Shown piece after piece: positions 1 through 8,176 of a stretch of 35,779 bases of DNA (within the stretch, counting starts at the first letter, position 1; every line of letters begins with the position of its first letter). The stretch is from Vicinamibacteria bacterium. GTDB lineage: Bacteria; Acidobacteriota; Vicinamibacteria; Fen-336; JAGNNV01. The notes under the pieces are model-generated. The model did not search any database and had not been told where the DNA came from. It was given only the letters and a program-made list of their open reading frames with translations. Location: positions 1 to 35,779 of the forward strand of contig JAIBCN010000051.1 of the NCBI GenBank assembly GCA_019694155.1. The letters run 5' to 3'. Both the position numbers and the translations under genes were made by a program.

Positions 1-104
1 AACTCATCGGTGCGGTGATGAGGGATGTTCTTTCCCATCGCCTGAAGGACGACCGGGGAAAGAGGAGTCGGACCGGGAGTGAAGAGTCGTGTCTTGGCAA
101 TCAT
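1..104 (-). CDS. Class V aminotransferase (alanine-glyoxylate / serine-pyruvate type), N-terminal fragment
   Basis: Only the first 34 codons lie in the window; the gene continues past the left edge. The N-terminus, starting MIAKTRLFTPGPTPLSP and ending GKNIPHHRTDE, matches the hallmark start of PLP-dependent class V aminotransferases: the (L/F)xTPGPTPxP loop followed about 15 residues later by HHRT. Family members interconvert alanine/glyoxylate or serine/pyruvate; PurG-like or phosphoserine-type relatives share this start, so the substrate is open. ATG at 104 is chosen because homologs begin a few residues before TPGPTP; an in-frame GTG at 125 is possible. It is divergent from the glycosyltransferase at 196, with about 90 bp of shared upstream DNA. 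Confidence 0.8.
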   Translation of the reverse strand, partial: MIAKTRLFTPGPTPLSPVVLQAMGKNIPHHRTDE

Positions 105-195
105 GGGAAGCACATTCTCGCGCACTTGGGTTCTTGAGCCTTAGTTCATTTGATTCACGTCCACAGGTAGATGAAGCCCCGCATCCGCGCCCGTT
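105..195. other. Divergent intergenic region
   Basis: This stretch separates the aminotransferase start (reverse) from the GT9 start (forward). It holds an AT-richer patch around 133-158. I see no convincing -35/-10 pair, inverted repeat or Shine-Dalgarno sequence for either gene. Confidence 0.4.
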
Positions 196-1131
196 GTGAC
201 CATGGAAATCAAGTCCGGTTCTGATCGACCTCAGCCGGCCCCCGATCGAGCGCGCGGGGCGGCCCCTCGTGCCCTGGTGGCGAGGGTCGGAGCCCTGGGC
301 GATCTGCTGCTCACCCGCCGTCTCACCTTCTCGCTCTTCCTTGCGGGATTCCGCACCACGCTCCTCGCGCCCGCCCGGCATGCGTCCCTGCTGCTTGGGG
401 ATCCGTGGGTCGATACGGTCCTCGATTCCGAGAGCGCGCGCTTTGCCTCGGTGTTCGCTGGCTCCTGGCCCGAGGAGGCGGGCTTCGACCTGGGCCTCGT
501 GATCTCGAACTCGAAGGGGCTTGCCGAAGCCGTACGGAGGGCTGCCACGCAGGTGATCCGGATCCCCCCCGGACCGGAGCGAGCCGACGTGTCGATTGCC
601 CGGCAGTGGGCGGATGCCGCTCAGCCGGCCTGCAAGCCCTTCACGGGCACGCTCCCCCGACTCGGGACCGCACCGGGCGACGCCGTTGTCACCGGAGCCA
701 CCCTCCTGCATCCGGGCAGCGGCTCTCCATCGAAGAACTGGCCCGTTGAGAGGTTCATGGAGGTGGGACAAGAACTCTCGAGCCTGGGGCACAGGGTCAT
801 CTGGCTACGGGGGCCGGCCGAGGCGGGGTTCCCGGAGAGTATCCCCTCCGACCAGATCGTCGATCGTCCTCCGCTTCATGCGCTCGCCGCCACCCTTGGA
901 CAGTCCAGGCTCTACGTAGGCAACGACTCCGGGGTTTCCCATCTGGCGGCGGCGGTCGGAACTGCTTCGGTCGTCGTCTTTGGCCCAACCAGCGCGATGG
1001 TGTGGCGTCCGGATGGACCGTCGGTCCGCACGGTGATCGCGGAGGGGAGCGAACTCTCGAACGTGCGCGTGAGTGACGTTCTTGCCGCGGCGAAGGAAAT
1101 GGCCGGATCGAGTCCGAGTGGACCTCTCTAG
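196..1131 (+). CDS. Glycosyltransferase family 9 (heptosyltransferase-like)
   Basis: About 311 aa. After a roughly 27-residue extension comes the GT9 N-terminal signature ARVGALGDLLLT (around residues 29-40). The C-terminal half holds the nucleotide-sugar site: LHPGSGSPSKNWP near residue 172, then YVGNDSGVSHLAAAVG near 240 and VVFGPTS. The family transfers ADP-heptose or related sugars onto lipopolysaccharide core on the cytoplasmic side. Which acceptor is used here cannot be read from sequence. The start could be GTG at 196 or ATG at 202; neither has a clear Shine-Dalgarno sequence. It ends 18 bp before the stop of the convergent acyltransferase. Together with the GT4 and membrane genes nearby it suggests an envelope-polysaccharide neighbourhood. 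Confidence 0.88.
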   Translation: MTMEIKSGSDRPQPAPDRARGAAPRALVARVGALGDLLLTRRLTFSLFLAGFRTTLLAPARHASLLLGDPWVDTVLDSESARFASVFAGSWPEEAGFDLGLVISNSKGLAEAVRRAATQVIRIPPGPERADVSIARQWADAAQPACKPFTGTLPRLGTAPGDAVVTGATLLHPGSGSPSKNWPVERFMEVGQELSSLGHRVIWLRGPAEAGFPESIPSDQIVDRPPLHALAATLGQSRLYVGNDSGVSHLAAAVGTASVVVFGPTSAMVWRPDGPSVRTVIAEGSELSNVRVSDVLAAAKEMAGSSPSGPL

Positions 1132-1149
1132 CGGCGCCAGCGCGCCGGA

Positions 1150-1809
1150 TCAGGATGCGGGCGGGGCCTTGGAGGGCGCGGGCAGCGGGCGGATGGGAGA
1201 CATCTTCTCCGGGAACTTCGGTGTGATCTTCGCGTAGGCCTTCCGGAAGTGCTCGAAGTCAGCCTCCATGTCGCCGCTCGGGTGGATGAGATCTCCCGTA
1301 AAACCGCCGGTCTTCGTCCGGTAGTCGATGAACGCGCACACGATCGGAACCTTCGCTTCCATGGCGATCCAGTAGAAGCCGGTCTTCCAGCCTTCGGTCA
1401 GCTTTCGGGTTCCTTCGGGCGCCACGCCGAGCAGAAAGGCGTCGGTCGAATGGAACCAGGCGGCCGCCTGCTGGACCGTGTTCTGGCGCTGTGACCGGAC
1501 AACGGGCACGGCGCCGAGGCCCTTGAGGAGCCAGCCGAGGGGACCCTTGAACATCGTGTGTTTGCCGAGGAAGCGCAGGTCGATGCGGAGAAGGGAGGCG
1601 CAGCCAAGCATCCAGAAGCCGTCCCAGTAGGAGGTGTGCGGCGCGCAGATCATCACGTACTTCGGCACGCCGGCGGGCGGCGCGCCCACCGCCTTCCAGC
1701 CGGTGAGCCCGAAGATGACTTTGGCCAGGCCGCGTATGAAGGCGGTCTGGATGAGCGGGTTCCGGGGAATCCGCTTCGGCGCCGCGGCGGTTGAAGACTC
1801 CGGGTTCAT
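1150..1809 (-). CDS. PlsC-like 1-acylglycerol-phosphate acyltransferase family protein
   Basis: 219 aa. It carries the acyltransferase motif I H-x4-D as HTSYWD (H58, D63) and motif III PEGTR (131-135), followed by GWKTGFYWIA, typical of the small lysophospholipid acyltransferase (LPLAT) family. Such enzymes transfer an acyl chain to a lysophosphatidic acid or related glycerol acceptor at the inner membrane. The acceptor is not determinable here. The length is slightly below canonical PlsC (about 240 aa), with no long hydrophobic anchor. Its ATG overlaps the TGA of the upstream DinB-like gene by one base (TGATG), so the two are probably translated from one message. It is convergent with GT9. 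Confidence 0.85.
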   Translation of the reverse strand: MNPESSTAAAPKRIPRNPLIQTAFIRGLAKVIFGLTGWKAVGAPPAGVPKYVMICAPHTSYWDGFWMLGCASLLRIDLRFLGKHTMFKGPLGWLLKGLGAVPVVRSQRQNTVQQAAAWFHSTDAFLLGVAPEGTRKLTEGWKTGFYWIAMEAKVPIVCAFIDYRTKTGGFTGDLIHPSGDMEADFEHFRKAYAKITPKFPEKMSPIRPLPAPSKAPPAS

Positions 1810-2732
1810 CAGGCGGCGGCCACGGCCTTCGAGATCTGGTCGAGATGGCCTTCGTCATGGCCGGTCATGATCTCGACGATACGCTCGATCGAGACCTCTC
1901 CGCGCTTGGGATGGATGCCCACCCGCTTCCAGGAGCCGGCGGGCAGCGCCCGGAGGAGGCAAAGCGTGTCCGCGCGCAGGCGCGCGAACTCCTTGAGGGC
2001 GGCGCCGCGGTCCTGAGCGTTGTAGCCGTGCTTCGCCACGAGGGCCTCGAAGTCGACGGTGTAGAAGGCGGGCTTGTCCGAGAAGGCCGTCTTGACGATT
2101 CGATCCGCCCACAGTTTCTCGACGTCGCGGAGATGGCAGGCCACCTCCATCGCCGACCACTTGCCGGGCGCGGGCGGCCGCCGCAAAACCGCGTCGTCGA
2201 CCTTGTTCAGGAGGTCCGCGAGTTTCTTCGGCGCGGCCTGGAGCGCATCGAAAGCCGCCGCGCGCTTCTTGATGCCTTCGATCTGACCGAGGTGTGCCTC
2301 GTCGTTCCCCATCGCGTGGCGCCGCAGCAGGTCGTCCATCGACAACGGGCCGGCGGTCTCATGAACGCCCGAACGCTCCCATCTCGCACCTTTCACCGAC
2401 TTGAGCAGTTTCAGGCATTCCTTGCGCGTCTTGAGCCAGTCGCGCAAAAGCTCGGACAGCTTCATTCCCCTGTAGTCGTCGCGGATCGCGATGAGGTCGC
2501 CATCGAGATCGGGCAGCGTGGGATTGTCCTCGGAGAGGATGCGCCGGTAGCGGGTGAGGTAGGCGTCCCGCTCCATGTCCCGCATGTGCGCGACGATTTC
2601 CAGGATGGACCACTTGCCCGGGCCCGGGGGCCACAGGAGGAGCTTCTTCGGCACCCCTTTGAGCGCCTGCTTCAGGCGGGCGGGCGTTTCGGCGACGATG
2701 TGGAGCAAAGCGGCTCGTTCGAGGTCGGTCAT
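1809..2732 (-). CDS. Tandem DinB-like domain protein
   Basis: 307 aa made of two DinB/DUF664-type four-helix domains. Domain 1 (about 1-155) shows GPGKWSILEIVAHMRD and NDEAHLGQI. Domain 2 (about 160-307) shows APGKWSAMEVACHLRD and GHDEGHLDQI. In this family a metal is held by one His on helix 2 and an HxxxH on a later helix. Domain 2 has all three (H200, H292, H296). Domain 1 has H49 and H147 but Asn at 143 in place of the middle His. Some family members are thiol-dependent metal enzymes (for example bacillithiol or mycothiol transferases), but many have no known role. The start has AGGAA just before ATG. It is co-oriented with and overlaps the acyltransferase gene. Confidence 0.82.
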   Translation of the reverse strand: MTDLERAALLHIVAETPARLKQALKGVPKKLLLWPPGPGKWSILEIVAHMRDMERDAYLTRYRRILSEDNPTLPDLDGDLIAIRDDYRGMKLSELLRDWLKTRKECLKLLKSVKGARWERSGVHETAGPLSMDDLLRRHAMGNDEAHLGQIEGIKKRAAAFDALQAAPKKLADLLNKVDDAVLRRPPAPGKWSAMEVACHLRDVEKLWADRIVKTAFSDKPAFYTVDFEALVAKHGYNAQDRGAALKEFARLRADTLCLLRALPAGSWKRVGIHPKRGEVSIERIVEIMTGHDEGHLDQISKAVAAA

Positions 2733-2867
2733 TTCCTGTCCAGTGTCCTTCCAAAGGTTGCATGATTCATAGGGCGGCCCGACGCATTCGCGCCAACCGG
2801 CCCGCGTCGCGAAGACGTCACGAGCAAGGACCAGGCGCCGAGTTTAGTCAGGACATCCAGGGGCCCG
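2733..2867. other. Divergent intergenic region
   Basis: It lies between the DinB-like gene (reverse) and the large membrane protein (forward). On the forward strand TTTAGT at 2843-2848 could be a weak -10, followed by AGGGG just before the ATG at 2868. On the reverse strand TATGAAT at 2771-2765 could serve the DinB gene. A loose repeat, TTCGCG ... CGCGAA, is also present. None is strong. Confidence 0.3.
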
Positions 2868-4880
2868 ATGAAGCCTCCTAAACTCAGCCCGGTGATCGCC
2901 GAGGAGATGAGAGGGACCCGGGTGTGCCGGCGTGCGGCATCGCTCGTCCTCGGAATTCTGATCGCCGACCTCATCCTGATCGTGGTGACCGGGGGACTTT
3001 CGATCCTCACGCCCTCGCTCAAACCCACGCCCATGGCGTTCGCGGCGCGCGAAGTCCTGGTGGCGCTCGTCCTGGGCGTCCGCGTCCGGATCCTCGCGCG
3101 GGAAGATCGCCGACTCTCCTCGGGACGGCTGATGCTCGCGCTCGCGATCTTCCCCGCGCTCTTCCACCTCCACTTCATCGGCCGGCGGATCACGGGCGAC
3201 GCCGTCTACTACTACGTGTACACGCGGTCGATGATCCGCGACGCCGATGTGGATTTCGCCAACGAGTACCAGCACTACGACCTGCTCAGGCGCGGGGACT
3301 TCTCCATGCCCACCGACACCGGGCACCGGCGGAGCATCTACTCGGTGGGTCCGGGCCTCCTGTGGACGCCCTTCTTCGTAGCCGCGGACGGACTGAACCT
3401 GGTTCTGAACGGCCTGGGCTTCGAAGTCAACACGTCGGGCTACGGTCCGGTTCACATCAATGCGGTGGCGCTCGGCTCATTCGCCTATGGAATCGCCGCT
3501 CTCTTCGTGATTCATGCCTTTCTGCGACGGCCCTTCGGCGACCGGCTGGCCGGGGGCGCCGTGCTGCTCCTCTGGTGGGCTTCGTTCTACGAGTGGTACC
3601 TCGCCGAGCAGCCGCTCACCTCCCATCCCCTGTCCGTCGTTCTCGTCGCCGCATTCTTTCTGCTTCGCCAGAAGGAAGCCCTCGCGACGTCCGGGGGGTC
3701 GCTCGTCATGGGCCTCGTTCTGGGCGTGGGCATGAGCGTGCGGTGGCAGAACGGCGTGTACCTGCTGCTGCCCGCGGTCGACCTCCTGGCCGCCGCGGCG
3801 CGTCGCGAGGCGCTCGGCGGAATCGTCAGGCGCGGGCTCTCGATGAGCGCGGGCGTGTTCGTGGGCATCCTTCCGCAGATGCTCGCGTGGAAGGCGATCT
3901 ACGGCGAGTATCTCCTCTCCTACCCGCCCCACGGAGCCGATTTCCTCCGCCTCGATCGCCCCTTCCTGCTGAACACGCTCTTCTCGTCACGGCACGGGCT
4001 GCTCTCCTGGACGCCCGTGTTCTGGCTGTGCGTGCTCGGGTTGATCCCCCTGACGCGGCGCCATCCGCGGCGCTTCGCGATCCTGTGGGCGCCCCTGCTC
4101 ATCATGACGTACGTAAACGCCTGCAGTGGAGACTGGTGGTCGGGCGGGGCCTACTCGAATCGGCGGTTCGACAGCCTCCTCCCGGTATTCGCGCTTGGAC
4201 TGGCGGCGTTCCTCCAGTCGGCGACCACCTTCGTGCGCCGGCATCCCACGACACTCCTGGCCGGCCTCGTAATCGGAGGCGCGGTGTGGAATCTGAGCTT
4301 CGTCCGCGCGGTGCAGCGCGAAGAAGCGCGGGCTGGCGACTCGCTCACCTTCGCCGCCCGTTCGCTGGCCGCGGCCCGAGCCCTCTCTCATGACATCGGC
4401 TTTCCCACCACCTGGCCGGCGAGCTGGATCTTCGCCGCCCGCTACGACGCGTCCCCCGGCGCCTTTGATCTTGCCGCCGGCAAATATCTCTTCTACCGCC
4501 AGAACAACCTGAACGGCATCGCCGACATTGGAACCGATGACGACTCGGGCTTGATCCTCGACGGCTTTGGCGCCATCCGCCAGGACGGTCCGATCGCCTA
4601 TCGCGGGGTCGAATCGGAAGGGCGGCTCATCGTGTCTCTCGATCTGCCCGAGACCCTTGGAGTCGCATTCGCGGCTCGATCGCCCGGTGACCGGCCGTCG
4701 AAGGTCGAGGTGACGATAAACGGGCAGGCCGCCGGCTCCTTTCAAGTCGAGACCTCCTGGGGGGAGGGAGGGATCGAGGTCCCTCAGGCGCTGTGGGCGA
4801 GGGGTCCGAACATCGTGACGCTGCACGCCGATCGAAGGATCGATATCGATCGCGTGAGCTTCGTGAGGCCTGAGCGATGA
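2868..4880 (+). CDS. Multi-pass membrane protein, GT-C glycosyltransferase-like, with C-terminal beta-rich domain
   Basis: 670 aa. About ten or more hydrophobic segments run between residues 22 and 480. The first large loop after the segment at about 88-105 begins GRRITGDAVYYY, with D111 in the position where GT-C transferases keep a catalytic acidic residue. The remaining 190 residues are soluble and look beta-rich: LILDGFG (562-568), then a series of short hydrophobic strands ending DIDRVSFV. This recalls a carbohydrate-binding or jelly-roll domain. A lipid-linked sugar transferase or polymer-modifying role is inference. AGGGG lies 5 nt before the ATG. The stop overlaps the start of the next gene by 4 bases (ATGA), and that gene is a shortened paralog. 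Confidence 0.7.
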   Translation: MKPPKLSPVIAEEMRGTRVCRRAASLVLGILIADLILIVVTGGLSILTPSLKPTPMAFAAREVLVALVLGVRVRILAREDRRLSSGRLMLALAIFPALFHLHFIGRRITGDAVYYYVYTRSMIRDADVDFANEYQHYDLLRRGDFSMPTDTGHRRSIYSVGPGLLWTPFFVAADGLNLVLNGLGFEVNTSGYGPVHINAVALGSFAYGIAALFVIHAFLRRPFGDRLAGGAVLLLWWASFYEWYLAEQPLTSHPLSVVLVAAFFLLRQKEALATSGGSLVMGLVLGVGMSVRWQNGVYLLLPAVDLLAAAARREALGGIVRRGLSMSAGVFVGILPQMLAWKAIYGEYLLSYPPHGADFLRLDRPFLLNTLFSSRHGLLSWTPVFWLCVLGLIPLTRRHPRRFAILWAPLLIMTYVNACSGDWWSGGAYSNRRFDSLLPVFALGLAAFLQSATTFVRRHPTTLLAGLVIGGAVWNLSFVRAVQREEARAGDSLTFAARSLAAARALSHDIGFPTTWPASWIFAARYDASPGAFDLAAGKYLFYRQNNLNGIADIGTDDDSGLILDGFGAIRQDGPIAYRGVESEGRLIVSLDLPETLGVAFAARSPGDRPSKVEVTINGQAAGSFQVETSWGEGGIEVPQALWARGPNIVTLHADRRIDIDRVSFVRPER

Positions 4881-6064
4881 TCGGCCTCTCTGTAGAACGT
4901 TCGGTGGTCCGGCTCGCGGCCGCGGCCCTGCTGCTGTCGATTCCCTTGGGGGCGACGCCAGGCACCTCGGGCTCCGGACTCCTGCTCATCTTCGCCGCAT
5001 CGTCAGCGGCTTTCCTCTGGCTCGCCGCGGGTCGGGCGCCTTTCCGCCTTCGCCTCGCCGCAGCCGTCCTTGTCGGTGTCGCGCCTACCGGGTTGGCGCT
5101 TCTTCGGGCCTCGTGGTGGACCGTCTCTCTGGACAACCTCCTCACCGCGTTGTTTGGCGCCCATGGACTGCTCTACGGCGCGCCGCTCCTCTGGTGCGGT
5201 TTCCTGGGATTGATCGGCCTGCGTCATGAGGCGCCCGGACTGACTCGCCTTGCTCTCGCCGCGGTGCTCCCGGGAACTCTCGGACTCCTGGTCTCGACGG
5301 ACGGGCTCGACGCGCGAGTCCGCATGATGACCTGGGCGCCCTTCCTCCTGCCCGGGCTCGCTCACTGTTTCGGGAAGATGCGCGCCTTCGCCGCGCGGCG
5401 TCCCGAACGGGTTCTCGCGGCCGGCGGCGGGCTGCTTGTCTTGTGGAACGCGCTCTTCATGGAACAGTACCGGCGGCGTCTGCTGCCCAGCGACGACACG
5501 GTGTCCTTCGCGCAGGTGACGTCGAATTCCGCCGGCCTTCTCTCGCGGGCCGTCGGAACGCCTTTCGCCTGGCCGGCGAACTGGATCTTCGCGAAACGGC
5601 TTGAGGCTCCACTCGAGCGCTGGGACGCGATCGCGGACCGGCGCCTGCTTGACGCGGCCGCGGCCACGGCCACGATCGAGCTGGGCGACGACGCTTCCAT
5701 TTTTGCCCCGGATGTACCGCTGCTGCTGGAAGGCTTCGGGGACCGGCGCACCTGCGAGCAGGGCTGGTGCCGCGACCTCGACGGCAGAGGCCGGCTGCTC
5801 CTTCCGCTTGAAGGCGGGGCGCGAGGCGATCTGACCCTCCGCCTCCGCGCTCGCGGTCAGGGCGCGCTGAGCCTGAGCCTGAACGAGACCAGTACGTCGG
5901 TCGCGGAGTTGTCGGGGGCGCTTTCCGACCTCTCTCTGCGCATCCCCGGACGATCCGTGCGGGCGGGCGTCAACGTTCTTTCGCTGTCGGTGGCCGAAGG
6001 CGGACGAGCGACCATCGACCGGATCACGCTGGAGCGCGTCCCCTCGACCTCGTCAGCCAGATAG
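4877..6064 (+). CDS. Shortened tandem paralog of the upstream membrane protein
   Basis: 395 aa. After about three N-terminal membrane segments it follows the C-terminal half of its neighbour in order. LLTALFGAHGLLYGAPLLW (88-106) corresponds to LLNTLFSSRHGLLSWTPVFW. GTPFAWPANWIFAKR (227-241) corresponds to GFPTTWPASWIFAAR. LLLEGFG (282-288) corresponds to LILDGFG. The ends are also parallel (TIDRITLERV versus DIDRVSFVRP). The first roughly 320 residues of the neighbour, including the GT-C-like acidic loop, are absent, so it is probably not a transferase by itself. Translation is coupled through ATGA at 4877. Its 3' end overlaps the convergent AmpG-like gene by 41 bp. Function unknown. Confidence 0.75.
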   Translation: MIGLSVERSVVRLAAAALLLSIPLGATPGTSGSGLLLIFAASSAAFLWLAAGRAPFRLRLAAAVLVGVAPTGLALLRASWWTVSLDNLLTALFGAHGLLYGAPLLWCGFLGLIGLRHEAPGLTRLALAAVLPGTLGLLVSTDGLDARVRMMTWAPFLLPGLAHCFGKMRAFAARRPERVLAAGGGLLVLWNALFMEQYRRRLLPSDDTVSFAQVTSNSAGLLSRAVGTPFAWPANWIFAKRLEAPLERWDAIADRRLLDAAAATATIELGDDASIFAPDVPLLLEGFGDRRTCEQGWCRDLDGRGRLLLPLEGGARGDLTLRLRARGQGALSLSLNETSTSVAELSGALSDLSLRIPGRSVRAGVNVLSLSVAEGGRATIDRITLERVPSTSSAR

Positions 6065-7574
6065 CGGCCAGGGTCAGCCCGAGAACGAGGCCGGCGGCGA
6101 TCCCGCCAACCAGCGAGAGCGCGTCGCCGATCGAATGGGGGTTGACGATCTTCATCGTCTCAGCCATCCAGGGGAAGGTCGCGTCCTTGCGATAGGCCTT
6201 GGTGGCCTCGAGCGCGGAAAGGGCCGCGATGGCCCCGATCGAGGAAATGGAGCCGAACAGCGCGGTGAAGCGAAGGAGGGCGCCGCCGTCCATGAGAGGC
6301 GCGTGGTCGCCTTCCTGCACTTCGAATCTCAACTCGCGCTGGCTCCAGGGCACGAAGCGCGACAGCATCACCATGCCGGGAACCGCCATCACCACCGTGA
6401 GCAGGAAGAAGTTCGTCCACCCCAGAGTGTCCGCGAGCAGGCCGGAGGGCGGCCCCGCGAAGATGCGGGGCAGCGCGAACAGACTCGAGAGAAGAGCGTA
6501 TTGGGTGGCGGAAAAGCGCTTCTCGGTGAGGCGCAGCAGCATGACGCCCTGGGCCCCGGTCCCGAGGCCGCTCGAGATGTACTCGAAGGCGGAGGCGGTG
6601 TAGAGGATCCAGGAGACGGGCCCCGATTCAGAAACCCAGGCGTAGCCGACGTTCGAGAGGGCCTGCAGAAATCCCGTGATCCACAAGGCACGGCCGAGGC
6701 CCAGCGACGTGGTCATGAGGCCGCCCGCCACCGTGCCCACCATGATGCCCAGGGTCCCGATGGTCGAAGAGACGATGCCCACGTCCCAGAGGTCGAAGCC
6801 GATCTCCCGGAAGAACGGCCTCTGGAGGGACTGGGCGAACGCGTCCGCGAGCTTGAACAGGACCACGAAGGCCAGGATCTCGATGGCCCGCGGCCGCGAA
6901 AGCAGGCCGAGGAAGGGCTCCCAAACCGCTTCGCGGAGCGTGGCAGGCGTCTTCTGCTTGACCTCCGGATCCTCCCCCCAGATCGTGACGAAGAGGCACG
7001 GCACGTAACAAAGCGCGAGGAGCAGGTTCACGGCGGTCCATCCGTAAACACCCGCAAGCGAGATAGCCATGCCGCCCGAGAGATTCATGGCCATCCGGTA
7101 CATGGCGGTGCGCCCTCCCACCGCGAGTCCCTGCTCGTCCTCGCGGAGCACCTCGACGGTATAGGCGTCGATGGCGATGTCCTGGGTCGCCGAGATGAGG
7201 GCGATGGCGAGGCAGAGCGCGGCGATGACGCCGAAGCGCTCGGGATGATCGGAGGCGAAGGTGAGCGCGAGCCCGGTGAGCAACAGCCCGGCCTGGGACA
7301 AGAGGATGTACCCGCGGCGGCGGCCGAGGAAGGGCAACTCGTAGCGGTCCATCAGGGGGGACCACAGGAACTTGAAACTCCAGGGGGCCTGGAAGAGGGT
7401 GAGGAGGCCGACGATCCGGATGTCCACGCCGATGTCCTTGAGCCACACCGGTATGGCGATCCAGACGAGGCCCAGCGGCAGACCGGACGAAAAGCTGAGC
7501 AGCATCACCACGGCGAGCCGTTTGGAGCGAACCGCTTGCTTGAGACTCTCCCAGGTGCTGAGCCGCTCGGACAT
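6024..7574 (-). CDS. AmpG-like MFS transporter (muropeptide permease family)
   Basis: 516 aa with about 12-14 membrane segments. Family signatures are SSGLPLGLVW (29-38), PWSFKFLWSPLMDRY (64-78) followed by the loop motif LGRRRGY, and ATQDIAIDAYTVEVLRED further on. AmpG members import anhydro-muropeptides released from peptidoglycan; the wider family includes acetyl-CoA and siderophore carriers, so the substrate is provisional. The C-terminus has a final hydrophobic helix and a short basic tail. The ATG at 7574 has no Shine-Dalgarno sequence. TATCCT lies 9 nt upstream on the same strand, so the mRNA may be nearly leaderless. The 3' end overlaps the preceding convergent gene by 41 bp. Confidence 0.85.
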   Translation of the reverse strand: MSERLSTWESLKQAVRSKRLAVVMLLSFSSGLPLGLVWIAIPVWLKDIGVDIRIVGLLTLFQAPWSFKFLWSPLMDRYELPFLGRRRGYILLSQAGLLLTGLALTFASDHPERFGVIAALCLAIALISATQDIAIDAYTVEVLREDEQGLAVGGRTAMYRMAMNLSGGMAISLAGVYGWTAVNLLLALCYVPCLFVTIWGEDPEVKQKTPATLREAVWEPFLGLLSRPRAIEILAFVVLFKLADAFAQSLQRPFFREIGFDLWDVGIVSSTIGTLGIMVGTVAGGLMTTSLGLGRALWITGFLQALSNVGYAWVSESGPVSWILYTASAFEYISSGLGTGAQGVMLLRLTEKRFSATQYALLSSLFALPRIFAGPPSGLLADTLGWTNFFLLTVVMAVPGMVMLSRFVPWSQRELRFEVQEGDHAPLMDGGALLRFTALFGSISSIGAIAALSALEATKAYRKDATFPWMAETMKIVNPHSIGDALSLVGGIAAGLVLGLTLAAIWLTRSRGRAPA

Positions 7575-7583
7575 GAAGGGGGG

Positions 7584-7589
7584 AGGATA
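7584..7589 (-). promoter_or_regulatory. Candidate -10 element for the AmpG-like gene
   Basis: TATCCT on the reverse strand ends 9 nt before the ATG at 7574. The bases between (all C/T) cannot act as a Shine-Dalgarno sequence. No -35 is recognisable. Confidence 0.4.
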
Positions 7590-7627
7590 GCCGCGTCCGG
7601 CGGTCGATTAGGCGCGCAGACCCGCGT

Positions 7628-8176
7628 TCAGGACTTGGGCGTGGGAGAAGGCGAAACGGGGGCGGACTTCGCGCCCTTCGGCCGCACACAGATCATGAAG
7701 TCGGCGTAAATCGCGGGATCGTCTTTTCTCTTCTCGATCTCGCGTCGCAGCGACGTGGCGTCCTTGATCTTCTTGAAGGGCTCGTCGTCCACGAGCTGGA
7801 CCCGCAGAACGTCCGGCAGCAGGAAGGAGTAGCGGACGAAGCTCCACTTGCCATTCGCCTTCTCCCCAAGCTCGATGGCGTTGAGCAGCGAGCCCCCCGG
7901 CACGGTGGAGCCATGAACGTCGTACTCGCTCTTCTCCGTAGTTCCATCCGCCGCGGGCGCCTCGAAACTCCACCTGGAGATCAGGTCGGTTCGACGAACG
8001 ATGCGAAGGACTCCCGGCGCGTCGTCGAGATCCGCTTCGGTGCCGAGGCATCGCCAGGCGCCCAAAAGACGCCCATCCACGGGAACCTGCGGCCGGGCAT
8101 CGAGAGGAAAGTCGAATTCGAAGCAGGCCGGAAAAAACAGACACGCGATCACGAGACCGGCACGAAGCGTTTTCAT
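7628..8176 (-). CDS. Predicted lipoprotein of unknown function
   Basis: 182 aa. A positively charged start (MKTLRAG) and a hydrophobic stretch lead to FFPAC, a loose lipobox with C18 as the likely lipidated residue, so it is probably anchored in the envelope. The rest is mixed alpha/beta with no motif I recognise; the segment around GAWRCLGTEAD followed by strands resembles lipocalin-like 'conserved lipoprotein' families, which is only a suggestion. The C-terminus is Ser/Pro/Lys-rich. Its ATG overlaps the stop of the upstream DUF3592-like gene by 4 bases, so the two are probably cotranslated and may act together. Confidence 0.6.
   Translation of the reverse strand: MKTLRAGLVIACLFFPACFEFDFPLDARPQVPVDGRLLGAWRCLGTEADLDDAPGVLRIVRRTDLISRWSFEAPAADGTTEKSEYDVHGSTVPGGSLLNAIELGEKANGKWSFVRYSFLLPDVLRVQLVDDEPFKKIKDATSLRREIEKRKDDPAIYADFMICVRPKGAKSAPVSPSPTPKS

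Noticed and set aside
196..1131. Start of GT9 moved to the GTG just before its first conserved strand
   Set aside because: It would leave almost no residues before the glycine loop, and there is no ribosome-binding site to support it. The upstream GTG/ATG is kept with uncertainty.
1791..2765. Forward open frame opposite the DinB-like gene
   Set aside because: The reverse frame has paired DinB motifs and a coupled neighbour; the forward frame has no family signature.
6135..7709. Open frame of over 500 codons opposite the AmpG-like gene
   Set aside because: Antisense shadow with low-complexity Gly/Glu/Arg composition and no recognisable domain. The reverse-strand frame has the transporter motifs.
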